DNA from: Arthrobacter sp. NtRootA1
GTDB taxonomy: Bacteria; Actinomycetota; Actinomycetes; Actinomycetales; Micrococcaceae
Assembly: GCF_019976975.1 (NCBI RefSeq)
Contig: NZ_AP024630.1
Coordinates: 2,604,001 to 2,668,000 of the forward strand
Direction of reading: 5' to 3'
Length of the DNA stretch: 64,000 bases
Each line of letters begins with the position of its first letter. Position 1 is the first letter of the stretch. Below the pieces are notes generated by a model. It saw nothing but the letters and a program-made list of their open reading frames with translations, ran no database searches and was not told the DNA's origin. Below, piece after piece: positions 18,019 through 27,487 of the stretch. Made by a program: the position numbers and the translations under genes.

Positions 18019-19685
18019 GCCTGCCCAATGTTGTGTGGATTTCGACGCACGACATCAACCCGGATCTTGGTTGCTACTCGGGCATCTGGCCCGGCGCCGA
18101 ATATGCGCTCACGCCCAACTTGGACCGCTTGGCGGCCGAAGGCGCCCGTTTCGATCTGGCGTTCGCATCCGCACCTGTGTGCGCACCGGCGCGGTCGGCA
18201 ATTCTGACCGGCTGCCATCCTGCTGCCATCGGTACCATGCACATGCGCACGAAGGCCGTTCCGCCCCCGGAGGTAAGGCTGCTGCCCGAAATCTTCCGAC
18301 GTGCCGGCTACTACTGCACGAACAACTCCTTCACGGACTTCCAAGTGGACGTTCCGCCCATAGTTTTCGATGAGTGCAGCCCGACAGCACACTGGCGAAA
18401 GCGCCCAGGAGCGGACACCCCCTTTTTCGCCATGTTCCATGGCATGACCACCCACGAGTCGCAGATCTACCTTGATGAGGAGTCCTTTGAACAGGCCACT
18501 CCCAACGTTGCAGCGCAGAGGCGGCACCAGAGGGCGACGGCACCACTCCCGCCTTACTATCCCGACACTGAAGTGTTCCGGCGGGCCTGGGCACGCTACG
18601 CGGACCTGATCACGGAAATGGACCAGTGGGCTGGGAACATCCTCGGCCAGCTGGAGGAAGACGGACTCACTGGGAACACCATCGTGGTCTTCTGGAGCGA
18701 CCACGGCAAAGGAATGCCGAGGGCGAAACGCTGGGCGACAGAAGCCGGCCTACGCGTGCCCCTGCTTCTGCGCTGGCCGGAAGTCATCCACCCCGGCACC
18801 GTCCGAACGGACCTCGTCCACACCATGGACCTGGCACCGACAATGCTCCAAGCAGCAGGTCTGGACGTTCCCGCCCACATGCACGGCAAGCCCCTCCTAG
18901 AACCGGATGGCAGCTTCAAGGACCGTCCCAACGACTACATATTTGGGGGACGGGATCGCATGGACGAATCAGAAGACACATCCCGGACCGTCCGTGACAG
19001 CCAATACCGTTACGTGAGGAACTTCCATCCTGACCGCTCACCCATGCCCCATATCGACTATCCCGACCACACTGCTACGTGGTCAGAACTCCGTCGCCTA
19101 CGGGGCGAAGAAGCACGTCAGTTGGCATGCGGCGAACACCCCAGCCTCCTCAGCGACCTTCAGCGGAGCCTCGTCGCTGCCTCGAAGCCCGCTGAGGAAC
19201 TCTACGACCTCAAGCATGACCCCCACGAAGCCCGCAACCTCGCACACGAACCCCGGCAGGCCGAAACTCTGCACCGTCTGAGGGCCGCGCTCCAAGCCTG
19301 GCAGAACGATATTCACGACCTGGGGATGATGCCGGAACAGCAGTTGCTGGACAGCTGGCGTCCTCATGGCCAGGCCCCTGTAACCGCGGCTCCCACCCTG
19401 TCAGTTACCGCCGAAGGCGTGGCGGCGAACTGCGCTACCCCGGGTGCGTCGATCGGGTGGACCTCATTACCAAAGCAGGCCGAAGTTCCCCGGAGGCTCA
19501 TGGACCGGGTAACCGGCAGCCCAGCCGAGGACGGCCGGATATGGAATCTCTACACCGCCCCTGTGGTCCCCAACGAAGGCATGTCCCTGCGCTTCAAGGC
19601 CTGGCGTCTTGGCTTTGCGCCCAGTGACGAAAGCACCGCCGAGGCGACCACGGCCGGTCTCAGGACAGGCACCAAGCACCAATGA
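18015..19685 (+). CDS. Type I sulfatase, CAPAR motif, with C-terminal beta-sandwich-like extension
   Basis: 556 residues. The FGly site is C56-A57-P58-A59-R60, which keeps the CxPxR core needed by FGE but has Ala in place of the usual Ser. WISTHDINPD carries the N-terminal metal ligands and VVFWSDHGKGMP the distal Asp-His. After the sulfatase domain (to about 450) there is a 100-residue tail with a TAEGVAANCATPGASIGWTS stretch, like the small beta-rich domains appended to some heparan- and hexosamine-related sulfatases. No signal peptide. It overlaps the preceding sulfatase by 4 bp and sits directly before the GH3 gene. The substrate is not known. Confidence 0.9.
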   Translation: MSLPNVVWISTHDINPDLGCYSGIWPGAEYALTPNLDRLAAEGARFDLAFASAPVCAPARSAILTGCHPAAIGTMHMRTKAVPPPEVRLLPEIFRRAGYYCTNNSFTDFQVDVPPIVFDECSPTAHWRKRPGADTPFFAMFHGMTTHESQIYLDEESFEQATPNVAAQRRHQRATAPLPPYYPDTEVFRRAWARYADLITEMDQWAGNILGQLEEDGLTGNTIVVFWSDHGKGMPRAKRWATEAGLRVPLLLRWPEVIHPGTVRTDLVHTMDLAPTMLQAAGLDVPAHMHGKPLLEPDGSFKDRPNDYIFGGRDRMDESEDTSRTVRDSQYRYVRNFHPDRSPMPHIDYPDHTATWSELRRLRGEEARQLACGEHPSLLSDLQRSLVAASKPAEELYDLKHDPHEARNLAHEPRQAETLHRLRAALQAWQNDIHDLGMMPEQQLLDSWRPHGQAPVTAAPTLSVTAEGVAANCATPGASIGWTSLPKQAEVPRRLMDRVTGSPAEDGRIWNLYTAPVVPNEGMSLRFKAWRLGFAPSDESTAEATTAGLRTGTKHQ

Positions 19686-19696
19686 AAGAAGGAACG

Positions 19697-22150
19697 ATGA
19701 AAACCCTCAGCGTAGACCGGCGCTTGGACTCCTTGGTCCAGGAGCTGTCCCTGGAGGAAAAAGTTCAGTTACTGACAGGCCGTGACTTCTGGACGACCAT
19801 GCCGGTGGAAAAAATCGGGCTGCGCTCCATGGTGATGTCCGATGGCCCAAGTGGGGTCCGCGGCGAGATGTGGGACGAACGCCGGCCATCCATGAATTTC
19901 CCGTCGGCGACGGCCATCAGCTCGTCGTGGGATCCCGGCATTGCGGACCGGCTCGGTGCTGCTTCTGCCGTCGAGGCCCGCCGGAAAGGAGTGGACGTCG
20001 TCCTTGGCCCGACCATTAACCTGCACCGCTCCCCGCTGGGCGGCCGGCACTTTGAAGCCTTCAGTGAGGACCCCGTGCTCACGGGAGAACTGGCTGCCGC
20101 ATACGTCAACGGCCTGCAGCGCAACGGCGTCGCCGCCACGCCGAAGCATTACGTCGCCAATGACTCTGAAACTGACCGATTTACCGTCGATGTGCAGGTC
20201 GATGAGCGGCCGCTGCGGGAGCTGTACCTTTTGGCGTTCGAAAAGGCCATCGTGGAGTCGCGGGCATGGTTGGTCATGAGCGCGTACAACTCGATCAATG
20301 GCACGACTGCTACCGAGAACGACCTGCTGGAGACCCCGTTGAACAGCGAATGGGGATTTGACGGTGTGGTCATTAGCGACTGGACGGCCGTGCGTAGCAT
20401 CGACTCCGCGAAAGCATCCCAGGATCTGGTCATGCCAGGCCCCGACGGGCCCTGGGGGGAAGCGCTCGTGGCTGCGGTCAGGGCCGGAGACGTTTCGGAG
20501 GCAACTGTCGATCGGAAGGTGCTGCGAATCCTCCAGCTCGCTGCGCGAGTGGGGGCCCTGGAAGGTTTCGAGCCGGTGCAGGCAGAACCGGTGGATAGAG
20601 AGGACCTGGTGGCGTTCATCCGGGAAGCCTCCTCGGCGGGAACTGTCATGGTAAAGAACGACGGCGTGCTGCCGCTGGACAGCGCCGTGACGGGAAAAGT
20701 GGCCGTAATCGGGCACAACGCCAAATTCGCCAGGACACAGGGCGGCGGGTCCGCGACTGTCCTGCCGGAGAAGATCGTCTCCCCGCTGGAGGGGATCCAA
20801 GCCGCCTTCGGGACGGCGAACGTCACTTACAGCTTTGGCGCCATCGTGCAGGAAGGTGTCGCCGAGCTACCCTTGGCCCAGCTGATCAATCCTGTCACCC
20901 GTGAACCAGGACTGCGGGTCTCCTTCCTCGACGGCGCCGGTGGTGAGCTGTTCACGGAGGACCGCCGCTCCACGGCTCTCGTGTGGTTCGGTGGCGACGC
21001 ACCGGTACGGGACTCTTCAACCGTGCGGCTGCACACTGTCTATACCCCGGACGAAACAGGCACCATCCGTCTCGGCGCAGCCACTGTCGGACGTACACGG
21101 CTCTACGTCAACGACGCGCTGCTTCATGAATCTGTCATTGAGATGGACGGCAAAGATATCGCCGAGTCCTTCCTCGCCCCGCCCTCCTCAACCGTTGAGG
21201 TCCCCGTCAGCGCCGGTGTTCCCATGGATATCCGCGTGGAACTGGACACCGCAGGCCGGACCGGTCCGTTGGAGAACGCCCTCAGCGTCACGCTCGGCAC
21301 GGAACCCGCTGACACCGACTCTGAGGTGCTCATCATCGAAGCGGCCAGGGCCGCGCGGGAGGCCGACGTCGCCGTCGTTGTGGTCGGGACCAACTCGCGA
21401 GTCGAGTCTGAAGGCTACGACCGCACAACTCTGGATCTTCCCGGGCTACAGGACCGCCTGGTGCATGCCATCGCCGCAGCGAACCCGCGCACAATTGTGA
21501 TTGTCAACGCAGGCTCGCCAGTCGTCATGCCTTGGCGACACGAGGTTGCCGCGATCCTGATCGGCTACTTCGGCGGCCAGGAATTCGGCAATGCCCTTAC
21601 CGATATCCTCATCGGAACCACGGAACCGGGCGGGCGCCTGCCCACCACCTGGCCGGCGACTCAAGGGCCGGTCCCTGTCCTGAACACAACCCCCGACGCC
21701 GACGGCAAGCTCCGTTATGCAGAAGGAATTCACATCGGCTACCGTGCCTGGCTCAAAACCGGCGCCACCCCCGCTTACGAATTTGGATACGGCCTCGGCT
21801 ACACCACCTGGAGCCTCGATACGTTCGACGCCCCGGCACAAGCAGCAGCGGGTATGGTCCTGCCACTGACCGTAACCCTGACCAACACCGGAAACCGAGC
21901 CGGCAAGAACGTGGTCCAGATCTACGCCGAAAAGCCGGATTCCGCCGTCGAACGTCCCGTGCGTTGGCTTGTCGCTTCAGCGCCCGTTTGGGCAGGCCCC
22001 GGCGAAACGGTGACCGCGACTATCGAGGTCCCAACCCGACTGCTCGCGTACTGGGACGAGGGGTGGACCTACGAAAGCGGTGAATACGCCCTGCGCCTCG
22101 GCACCTCGGTGACCGACCTCGGCATCACCAAGAAGGTTCAGCTCAACTGA
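19697..22150 (+). CDS. Glycoside hydrolase family 3 (beta-glycosidase) with PA14 domain
   Basis: 817 residues from the ATG at 19697, preceded by GAAGGA; an ATG at 19682 overlapping the upstream stop is possible. The GH3 N-terminal barrel shows SDGPSGVRGE and the KHYVANDSETDR substrate loop (K150/H151). The catalytic nucleophile is D228 in VISDWTAV. A PA14 insertion lies in the second domain (about 395-530), where it usually shapes an exo-acting pocket, and an Fn3-like C-terminal domain follows. There is no signal peptide, so it removes terminal beta-linked residues in the cytosol, presumably after or between desulfation steps. It could act on glucosides, xylosides or N-acetylhexosaminides. 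Confidence 0.93.
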   Translation: MKTLSVDRRLDSLVQELSLEEKVQLLTGRDFWTTMPVEKIGLRSMVMSDGPSGVRGEMWDERRPSMNFPSATAISSSWDPGIADRLGAASAVEARRKGVDVVLGPTINLHRSPLGGRHFEAFSEDPVLTGELAAAYVNGLQRNGVAATPKHYVANDSETDRFTVDVQVDERPLRELYLLAFEKAIVESRAWLVMSAYNSINGTTATENDLLETPLNSEWGFDGVVISDWTAVRSIDSAKASQDLVMPGPDGPWGEALVAAVRAGDVSEATVDRKVLRILQLAARVGALEGFEPVQAEPVDREDLVAFIREASSAGTVMVKNDGVLPLDSAVTGKVAVIGHNAKFARTQGGGSATVLPEKIVSPLEGIQAAFGTANVTYSFGAIVQEGVAELPLAQLINPVTREPGLRVSFLDGAGGELFTEDRRSTALVWFGGDAPVRDSSTVRLHTVYTPDETGTIRLGAATVGRTRLYVNDALLHESVIEMDGKDIAESFLAPPSSTVEVPVSAGVPMDIRVELDTAGRTGPLENALSVTLGTEPADTDSEVLIIEAARAAREADVAVVVVGTNSRVESEGYDRTTLDLPGLQDRLVHAIAAANPRTIVIVNAGSPVVMPWRHEVAAILIGYFGGQEFGNALTDILIGTTEPGGRLPTTWPATQGPVPVLNTTPDADGKLRYAEGIHIGYRAWLKTGATPAYEFGYGLGYTTWSLDTFDAPAQAAAGMVLPLTVTLTNTGNRAGKNVVQIYAEKPDSAVERPVRWLVASAPVWAGPGETVTATIEVPTRLLAYWDEGWTYESGEYALRLGTSVTDLGITKKVQLN

Positions 22151-22241
22151 ACCCGATCTGCTCCGGCAACACTGACTAAGCGAATTACCGCCCGCACATT
22201 AAAGGGTGGACCGAACACCCAAGAACTTTAGAAAGGGAGAG

Positions 22242-23750
22242 ATGTCCAATACCAACATCATCTTCATCATGTCCGATGACCACGCCGCCCACGCGATTTC
22301 TGCGTACGGCAGCCAGGTGAACACGACTCCGCATCTGGATCGCATCGCCGAAGGCGGCATGCGCTTTGATGCTGTCTACTGCACAAACTCAATCTGCAGC
22401 CCCTCGCGTGCCTCAATCCTCACTGGAACTTACAGCCACATCAACGGCGTATCGTCCATCTGGACGGAGATGGACTACCGCGTGCCTACTTTCGTGGACG
22501 TCCTTCATGCGCAGGGTTACAAGACCGCCCTCTTTGGAAAGTGGCACCTTGGAGAGCAAGGCGAGGCTCTGCCGCGGGGGTTCGACGAGTGGAAGATCTT
22601 TCCCGGGCAGGGTGACTACCTCGACCCCGAGATGATCGACCCCAGCGGGAGCACCACCGTGCCCGGCTATGCGACGGACATCGTTACGGACTTGTCCATA
22701 GACTGGTTGAACAAGCTGACGGGCGAGGAACCGTTCTGCATGCTGGTGCACCACAAGGCACCCCACCGCCCGTGGATTCCCGACGAGAAGCACAAGCATC
22801 TCTATGCTGACGGGCAGATCCCTGAACCGGAAACGTTTTTCGACGACTACGCCACGCGCAGCCAGGCCGTGCGAAATGTCCACATGACTATTGCCGACGA
22901 TATGGGCGCCGACGACCTTAAGACTGAAGTTCCCGAAGAACTGCGCGGACCGGAAAACCGGGAAGCGCGGATGCGGTGGAAGTACCAAATCTACATGCGC
23001 GATTACCTGCAGTGCATCCAATCCATCGACGACAACGTAGGTAGGCTCCTGGACTACCTCGACGAACGCGGCCTCTCTGAGAACACACTCGTCGTGTACA
23101 CATCGGACCAAGGGTTCTTCCTCGGCGACCACGGCTGGTTCGACAAACGCCTCATGTTCGACCAGTCGCTGCAAATGCCGTTGTTGATGAAATGGCCGGC
23201 CGAAATTGCACCTGGCAGCCGCTGCGAAGCCATCATCACAAATGTCGATTTCGCTGCCACCTTCTTGGATATTGCTGGCATCAAGGCAGAGGGCGCGCTT
23301 CCCACATCGCAAGGCCGCAGCTTCCGCCCCCTTCTCAGGGGAGAAGAGATCGATGACTGGCCCGACGCCGCGTACTACCGTTATTGGGAACACGATGACC
23401 CGATCCACGCAGCCCCCGGACACTACGGCATACGCACAGCGGACTACAAGCTCATCCACTACTACAATGACGGGCTCGACGTGCCCGGTGCCTCGCAACG
23501 AGTATTCGAAGCAGAGTGGGAACTCTACGACCTCCATAACGATCCCACCGAAGTTCGAAATGTGGCTGATGACCCCGCATACGCGCTCATTCGGACCGAA
23601 CTCGAACAAAAACTGGCGGAATATCAGCGCCACTACCGGGACGAACCCTATGCTGGGCCCGGCACGCCGCACCCTGAATGGGGCCCTCACGACGAAACCA
23701 CCCTCGAACGCGTCGAGACATACGTCCAAGCCCTCCGATCATCAAGCTGA
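22242..23750 (+). CDS. Type I sulfatase, CSPSR motif, N-acetylglucosamine-6-sulfatase-like
   Basis: 502 residues from the ATG at 22242, with GAAAGGGAG just upstream; the frame is open to an earlier GTG without support. The FGly site is C52-S53-P54-S55-R56, the N-terminal metal site IMSDDHAAH and the distal site YTSDQGFFLGDHGW. The GKWHLGEQGEALPRGFDEW run and VHHKAPHRPWIP resemble GlcNAc-6-sulfatase/mucin-desulfating enzymes (S1_11-like) as I recall them. No signal peptide. It lies 91 bp after the GH3 gene on the same strand and is the last gene of the sulfatase arm. Confidence 0.93.
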   Translation: MSNTNIIFIMSDDHAAHAISAYGSQVNTTPHLDRIAEGGMRFDAVYCTNSICSPSRASILTGTYSHINGVSSIWTEMDYRVPTFVDVLHAQGYKTALFGKWHLGEQGEALPRGFDEWKIFPGQGDYLDPEMIDPSGSTTVPGYATDIVTDLSIDWLNKLTGEEPFCMLVHHKAPHRPWIPDEKHKHLYADGQIPEPETFFDDYATRSQAVRNVHMTIADDMGADDLKTEVPEELRGPENREARMRWKYQIYMRDYLQCIQSIDDNVGRLLDYLDERGLSENTLVVYTSDQGFFLGDHGWFDKRLMFDQSLQMPLLMKWPAEIAPGSRCEAIITNVDFAATFLDIAGIKAEGALPTSQGRSFRPLLRGEEIDDWPDAAYYRYWEHDDPIHAAPGHYGIRTADYKLIHYYNDGLDVPGASQRVFEAEWELYDLHNDPTEVRNVADDPAYALIRTELEQKLAEYQRHYRDEPYAGPGTPHPEWGPHDETTLERVETYVQALRSSS

Positions 23751-23837
23751 CCTGCAAGCCACCCACCCCAGGGCTTCTGCATCAACGCCGCTCAGTGGAC
23801 GAGCTGCTCCTGCAAGGAATGATTCAGATTGCCCGCC

Positions 23838-24596
23838 TCAGATCCACTCAGGAGCCGGAGGCGCCGGGCTGACGGATTTGCCTCCACTGCGGGCAAGAAC
23901 GCCGGCTGCTCCGCGGCCGGCGGCCCAACAGGCGATGTCCGCCAGGGAGCCCCTAATCTCCAGCGGTGAAACAGCCGCAGTATCGCCGAACATCAAGGCG
24001 GCGGGTTGGTCCGTCACTTCAACCACCAGGTCCTTGTCGGTGCCGCGCGTCTTCCAAGCTCCGGTGATGTCCTTGAGCAGACGCGCCAGGACAGGGGCCG
24101 GAATGTCAGCGAAGCTTGCCCCGTTGTCCAGGTCCACGGCGTGCACCCACACCTCCCGGGTGCGCATCCACACCGTTTCCTCCGCGGGAACCACCCGGCC
24201 CTGCACGGTCTTGACCTTGTGGTGCCAGGAATCGGCGGCCAGGTCCCGCCATTCGACGTTGAGGTGCACTGCCGAGTGGTCGAACAGGTTCCGCAACGCG
24301 ATGGGACTCAGCGTGGCGCCGAAGTCGATCTCATGGTTCCGGACCTCCACAGAAGGGTACATCGGCGTTTCCACGCCCGTGGCCGCCCACTCCACCAGCC
24401 GTGCGATTGCCCGGGCGTTGTAGCCGACGTGGGCCACGACGTGCCGCCGGGTCCAGCCCGGCAGCAGCGAGGCGCCGTCCAGCTCCGCATCCGTCAGTTC
24501 GTTCAGCTTGCGGGCAAAGAACGCCGTCCCACGCCGTGCCTGCAGCAGTCCCTCGAGGAGCACCGGGTCGGTGGTCTGATCGCGCCGTGCAACCAT
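23838..24596 (-). CDS. Maleylpyruvate isomerase, mycothiol-dependent type
   Basis: 252 residues from the ATG at 24596, which overlaps the stop of the upstream hydrolase gene (ATGA). It isomerises maleylpyruvate to fumarylpyruvate in the gentisate pathway, with mycothiol as cofactor, the actinobacterial counterpart of the glutathione enzyme. The fold is the DinB-like four-helix MDMPI domain with the metal ligands H52 (PGWTRRHVVAH), E148 and H152 (TREVWVHAVDL). The E-x3-H spacing is as in the Corynebacterium enzyme. A small C-terminal domain follows. It is the last gene of the three-gene gentisate operon. Confidence 0.92.
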   Translation of the reverse strand: MVARRDQTTDPVLLEGLLQARRGTAFFARKLNELTDAELDGASLLPGWTRRHVVAHVGYNARAIARLVEWAATGVETPMYPSVEVRNHEIDFGATLSPIALRNLFDHSAVHLNVEWRDLAADSWHHKVKTVQGRVVPAEETVWMRTREVWVHAVDLDNGASFADIPAPVLARLLKDITGAWKTRGTDKDLVVEVTDQPAALMFGDTAAVSPLEIRGSLADIACWAAGRGAAGVLARSGGKSVSPAPPAPEWI

Positions 24597-25432
24597 CAGG
24601 CTTCCTTGACCACGCGGTTCGTTAGCTGGCCCAGACCCTCGATGGTGGTGACCAGGATCTGGCCTTCCTGCAGGTAGCGCTTGGGATCCTGTGCGTGGCC
24701 GACGCCGCCAGGGGTGCCGGTCGCGATCACGTCGCCCGGGTTCAGCGTAATGATCGTGGAGATGTAAGACACCAGGAATTCGGGGGTGAACACCAAATCC
24801 GATGTGGGAGTGGACTGCTGGACTTCGCCGTCCACCGCCGAGGTCATCAGCGGGCCGGTGGTGAATTCGTCCTTGGTGACAAGTGCGGGGCCGAACGGGG
24901 TGGATTTCTCCCACGTCTTGCCCTGCAGCCACTGGATGGTGCGGAACTGGTAATCACGCATGGAGACATCGTTGAGCACAGAGTAGCCAGCGATGTGGTC
25001 CGCTGCTTCCGATTCGGGGACACGGCGGCCCGTCTTGCCGATCACGACGGCGAGCTCAGCTTCCCAGTCCACAGTGTCCGATTCCTGCGGCAGGGCAAGG
25101 TCGTCGTTGGGCCCGATCAACGATTCGGCGTATTTGGCGAAGAGGGTGGGGTGCTCGGGAACTTCGCGGCCCATCTCCTTGATGTGGTTACGGTAGTTGT
25201 GGCCCACGCAGATGATCTTCCCTGGGGCGGGCACGACGGCGGCGAGGTCCGCGCCGTCCAGCGCGTGCGTTGCGCCGTTGGCTGCCCTCGCCGTGGTTTC
25301 CCAGTCGGGATCCTGCAGGAGGGCGCCGACGTCGGAAAAGCCCGGGATCTCGGTGAGGGTGTCGCCGTCCTGGCGGACAGCCGTGGTTACTGTCTTGTCC
25401 TCAACAGAGGTGCGGAGGGTAAGGAGTCTCAT
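24596..25432 (-). CDS. Fumarylpyruvate hydrolase (FAH family)
   Basis: 278 residues. FAH-fold hydrolases cleave acylpyruvates; next to gentisate dioxygenase and maleylpyruvate isomerase the substrate is almost certainly fumarylpyruvate, giving fumarate and pyruvate. Visible family features are ICVGHNYRNHIKEMG, the metal-binding E-x-E pair in DWEAELAVVIGK, and NPGDVIATGTPGGVG near the C-terminus. The start overlaps the dioxygenase stop by 1 base (TAATG) and the stop overlaps the isomerase start. It works in the cytoplasm as the last step before central metabolism. Confidence 0.92.
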   Translation of the reverse strand: MRLLTLRTSVEDKTVTTAVRQDGDTLTEIPGFSDVGALLQDPDWETTARAANGATHALDGADLAAVVPAPGKIICVGHNYRNHIKEMGREVPEHPTLFAKYAESLIGPNDDLALPQESDTVDWEAELAVVIGKTGRRVPESEAADHIAGYSVLNDVSMRDYQFRTIQWLQGKTWEKSTPFGPALVTKDEFTTGPLMTSAVDGEVQQSTPTSDLVFTPEFLVSYISTIITLNPGDVIATGTPGGVGHAQDPKRYLQEGQILVTTIEGLGQLTNRVVKEA

Positions 25433-26568
25433 TACTTGGTGTGTCCTTCGATGTAGGTTCGGTTGAAGTTCAGGCGTTCGAAGATGGGGGCGTCGGAGAA
25501 GCGGAACAGGTCAAACTCACCATCGACCGAGGCTTCCAGGGACCACTGTGCCCAGGAAGGGACAACGAACAGGTCACCCTTGGCGAGAGTCCGGCGCTCG
25601 CCGTCGAGTACCACCGTGCCGGTGCCATCGAAGACCTGCCAGACGCTGGACCCAACTTCGCGGAGTGGCTCGGTGGAGGCTCCGGCGCGGAAGCGGTGGA
25701 ACTCGGCACGGATGGTGGGCATCACGTCGCCCCCGGTGGTGGGGTTGGTGTAGCGGACGGCGGCGTGGCCCTGTGACACCGTTGCCGGGTGGCCTTCGTC
25801 CTCGAGGAGCAGTTGTTCGCGCAGGGCTGCGTCGGTGTGCTCCCAGCGGTACGCGGCGATGGGGGAGTTGGTGGTGTTCTCCAGTCCGGAAAGCGGACGC
25901 AGGCCGGGGTGCGCCCACAACCGCTCGGAACGGGAGATATCCGGGGTTGCCTCGTCAGTGACGCGTTCGGTGCCGAACTCGAAGAACCCGGCATCGGTGT
26001 AATGCACGAACGGGATGTCCAGGCCGTCGATCCAGGCCATCGGCTGGTCGGTGTCGTTGTGGTGGCCGTGGAAGTTCCAGCCCGGGGTGAGCAGAAAGTC
26101 ACCGCGGCGCATGGCCACGGGATCGCCGTTCACCACGGTCCACACGCCCTCGCCCTCCACGACGAACCGGAACGCGTTCTGGGAGTGGCGGTGCTCGGGG
26201 GCCGTTTCGTGACCTCCGAGGTACTGGATGGCAGCCCAGAGAGTGGGTGTGGCGTACGGGGTGTTGCCCAGGCCCGGGTTGGCCAGTGCAATGGCGCGGC
26301 GTTCGCCGCCGCGGCCCACGGGTACCAGATCTCCGGCGCGGGCGGCCAGCGGGTAGAGGTCGTTCCACCTCCACACGTGCGGCACCGCCTTAGGGGACGG
26401 GACCATCGGCATGAGATCCGCGATCTCCGTCCACAGCGGGATCAGGTTCTCGCTGTCGAAGTCGCGGTAGAGCTGTTCCAGCTGGGCAGCCTCTTCGGGG
26501 GTGGGTTCCGGGACGGACATGCCCTGGGCAACGGACTCGTGCGTGGGGTTATCGGCGCTGATGGACAC
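25432..26568 (-). CDS. Gentisate 1,2-dioxygenase
   Basis: 378 residues from the GTG at 26568, chosen because an AAGGAGAAGG stretch lies just upstream; the open frame extends 26 codons further without a site. It is a bicupin Fe(II) ring-cleaving dioxygenase that opens gentisate between C1 and C2 to maleylpyruvate. The first cupin has EHRHSQNAFRFVVEG and the HGHHND metal-binding segment (about residues 125-180); the second cupin (about 270-360) is more degenerate, as in characterised gentisate dioxygenases. First gene of the operon. An IclR-type operator lies 78 bp upstream. Confidence 0.93.
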   Translation of the reverse strand: MSISADNPTHESVAQGMSVPEPTPEEAAQLEQLYRDFDSENLIPLWTEIADLMPMVPSPKAVPHVWRWNDLYPLAARAGDLVPVGRGGERRAIALANPGLGNTPYATPTLWAAIQYLGGHETAPEHRHSQNAFRFVVEGEGVWTVVNGDPVAMRRGDFLLTPGWNFHGHHNDTDQPMAWIDGLDIPFVHYTDAGFFEFGTERVTDEATPDISRSERLWAHPGLRPLSGLENTTNSPIAAYRWEHTDAALREQLLLEDEGHPATVSQGHAAVRYTNPTTGGDVMPTIRAEFHRFRAGASTEPLREVGSSVWQVFDGTGTVVLDGERRTLAKGDLFVVPSWAQWSLEASVDGEFDLFRFSDAPIFERLNFNRTYIEGHTK

Positions 26569-26645
26569 GGTGGCCTTCTCCTTGCGTGCGGACTGAATAC
26601 GGCGTGGATTCGACACTAAGGAGTGCGCGGTTGTGATGCCCAACA

Positions 26646-26664
26646 TATTCTGTTGTGCAGAATA
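26646..26664. promoter_or_regulatory. Palindromic operator TATTCTG-N5-CAGAATA (IclR site 1)
   Basis: A perfect 7+7 inverted repeat with a 5-base spacer, between the gentisate dioxygenase start and the IclR stop. The core ATTCTG-N5-CAGAAT occurs again, identically, at the iclR start (27479-27495), which makes both strong candidates for sites of the IclR protein encoded between them. Confidence 0.82.
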
Positions 26665-26680
26665 AAACGCCGCGGCCGGG

Positions 26681-27487
26681 TCAGAGCCTGTCTGCGGTGT
26701 TTAGCGGGTTGGCGGCGATGTCGATCTCGAGCTGCCGCCGGGTTTCCATCATCACTGCCACCAGGCCGGCGTCGAACAGTCGCCGGAACCGGGCCACGGG
26801 GGTGGCCACGCTAATGGCGCCTACCACGTTGCCCAGGCCATTGTGGAGGGCGATGCCGAAGGCGCTGATGCCTTCCTCGGTTCCTTCGAAGTTGGCGGCG
26901 AAGCCGTTGGTCCGGATGGTGTCCAGCTCGCGGAGGAATCCGGGGTATTCATCGTCCGGGATGTTGTCCCCGCCGATTTCGGCGTTGGGGCTGCGAAACA
27001 GCTGTTCGAGCATGCCTGGGTCCAGTTCGGCGAGCATAGCCTTGCCGCCCGAGGCTTTGTTTGCGGGCATTACTGTCCCCTGCCGGTCTCCCACGCGCAA
27101 GGTGTTGGTGCCCTCTACGGTGTCCAGGAACCGCACCTTCGTGCCCACCCGGATCATGAGGTTTACGGTCTCACTGGTCCGCGAGGACAGCAGCTCCATG
27201 TGCGGCCGCGAGATTTCCCGCAGTGGCCCGGTCCAGCTCACGCCCGCGGGCCCGGCACCCATGGCAGGTCCGGGAACGTAGCGGCGTGACTCGTCCTGGA
27301 CGGCAAATCCGCGGTAAACCAGCATGGCTAGTAGGCGGTGGGCCGTGGACGGCGCCACCTTCAACTCCTCCGCTGCGTCCTTGACCCGAAGCCTGCCGAC
27401 GTCGCGTAGCAGCTGCAGGAGCTGCAGGGCATTGTCCACGGCTTCGATGGGGTACGTCGGCAACTTCCGAGCGGGAAGATTCTGCAT
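26681..27487 (-). CDS. IclR-family regulator of the 3-hydroxybenzoate/gentisate genes
   Basis: 268 residues: an N-terminal winged helix (AVDNALQLLQLLRDVGRLRV through STAHRLLAMLVYRGF, about 15-75) and a C-terminal effector domain of IclR type (about 95-260). It lies between the gentisate operon on its own strand and the divergent transporter-hydroxylase pair, the position expected for the pathway regulator. Its start codon is inside an ATTCTG-N5-CAGAAT palindrome, so it should repress or activate its own transcription as well. The inducer is inferred to be 3-hydroxybenzoate or gentisate. Confidence 0.92.
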   Translation of the reverse strand: MQNLPARKLPTYPIEAVDNALQLLQLLRDVGRLRVKDAAEELKVAPSTAHRLLAMLVYRGFAVQDESRRYVPGPAMGAGPAGVSWTGPLREISRPHMELLSSRTSETVNLMIRVGTKVRFLDTVEGTNTLRVGDRQGTVMPANKASGGKAMLAELDPGMLEQLFRSPNAEIGGDNIPDDEYPGFLRELDTIRTNGFAANFEGTEEGISAFGIALHNGLGNVVGAISVATPVARFRRLFDAGLVAVMMETRRQLEIDIAANPLNTADRL

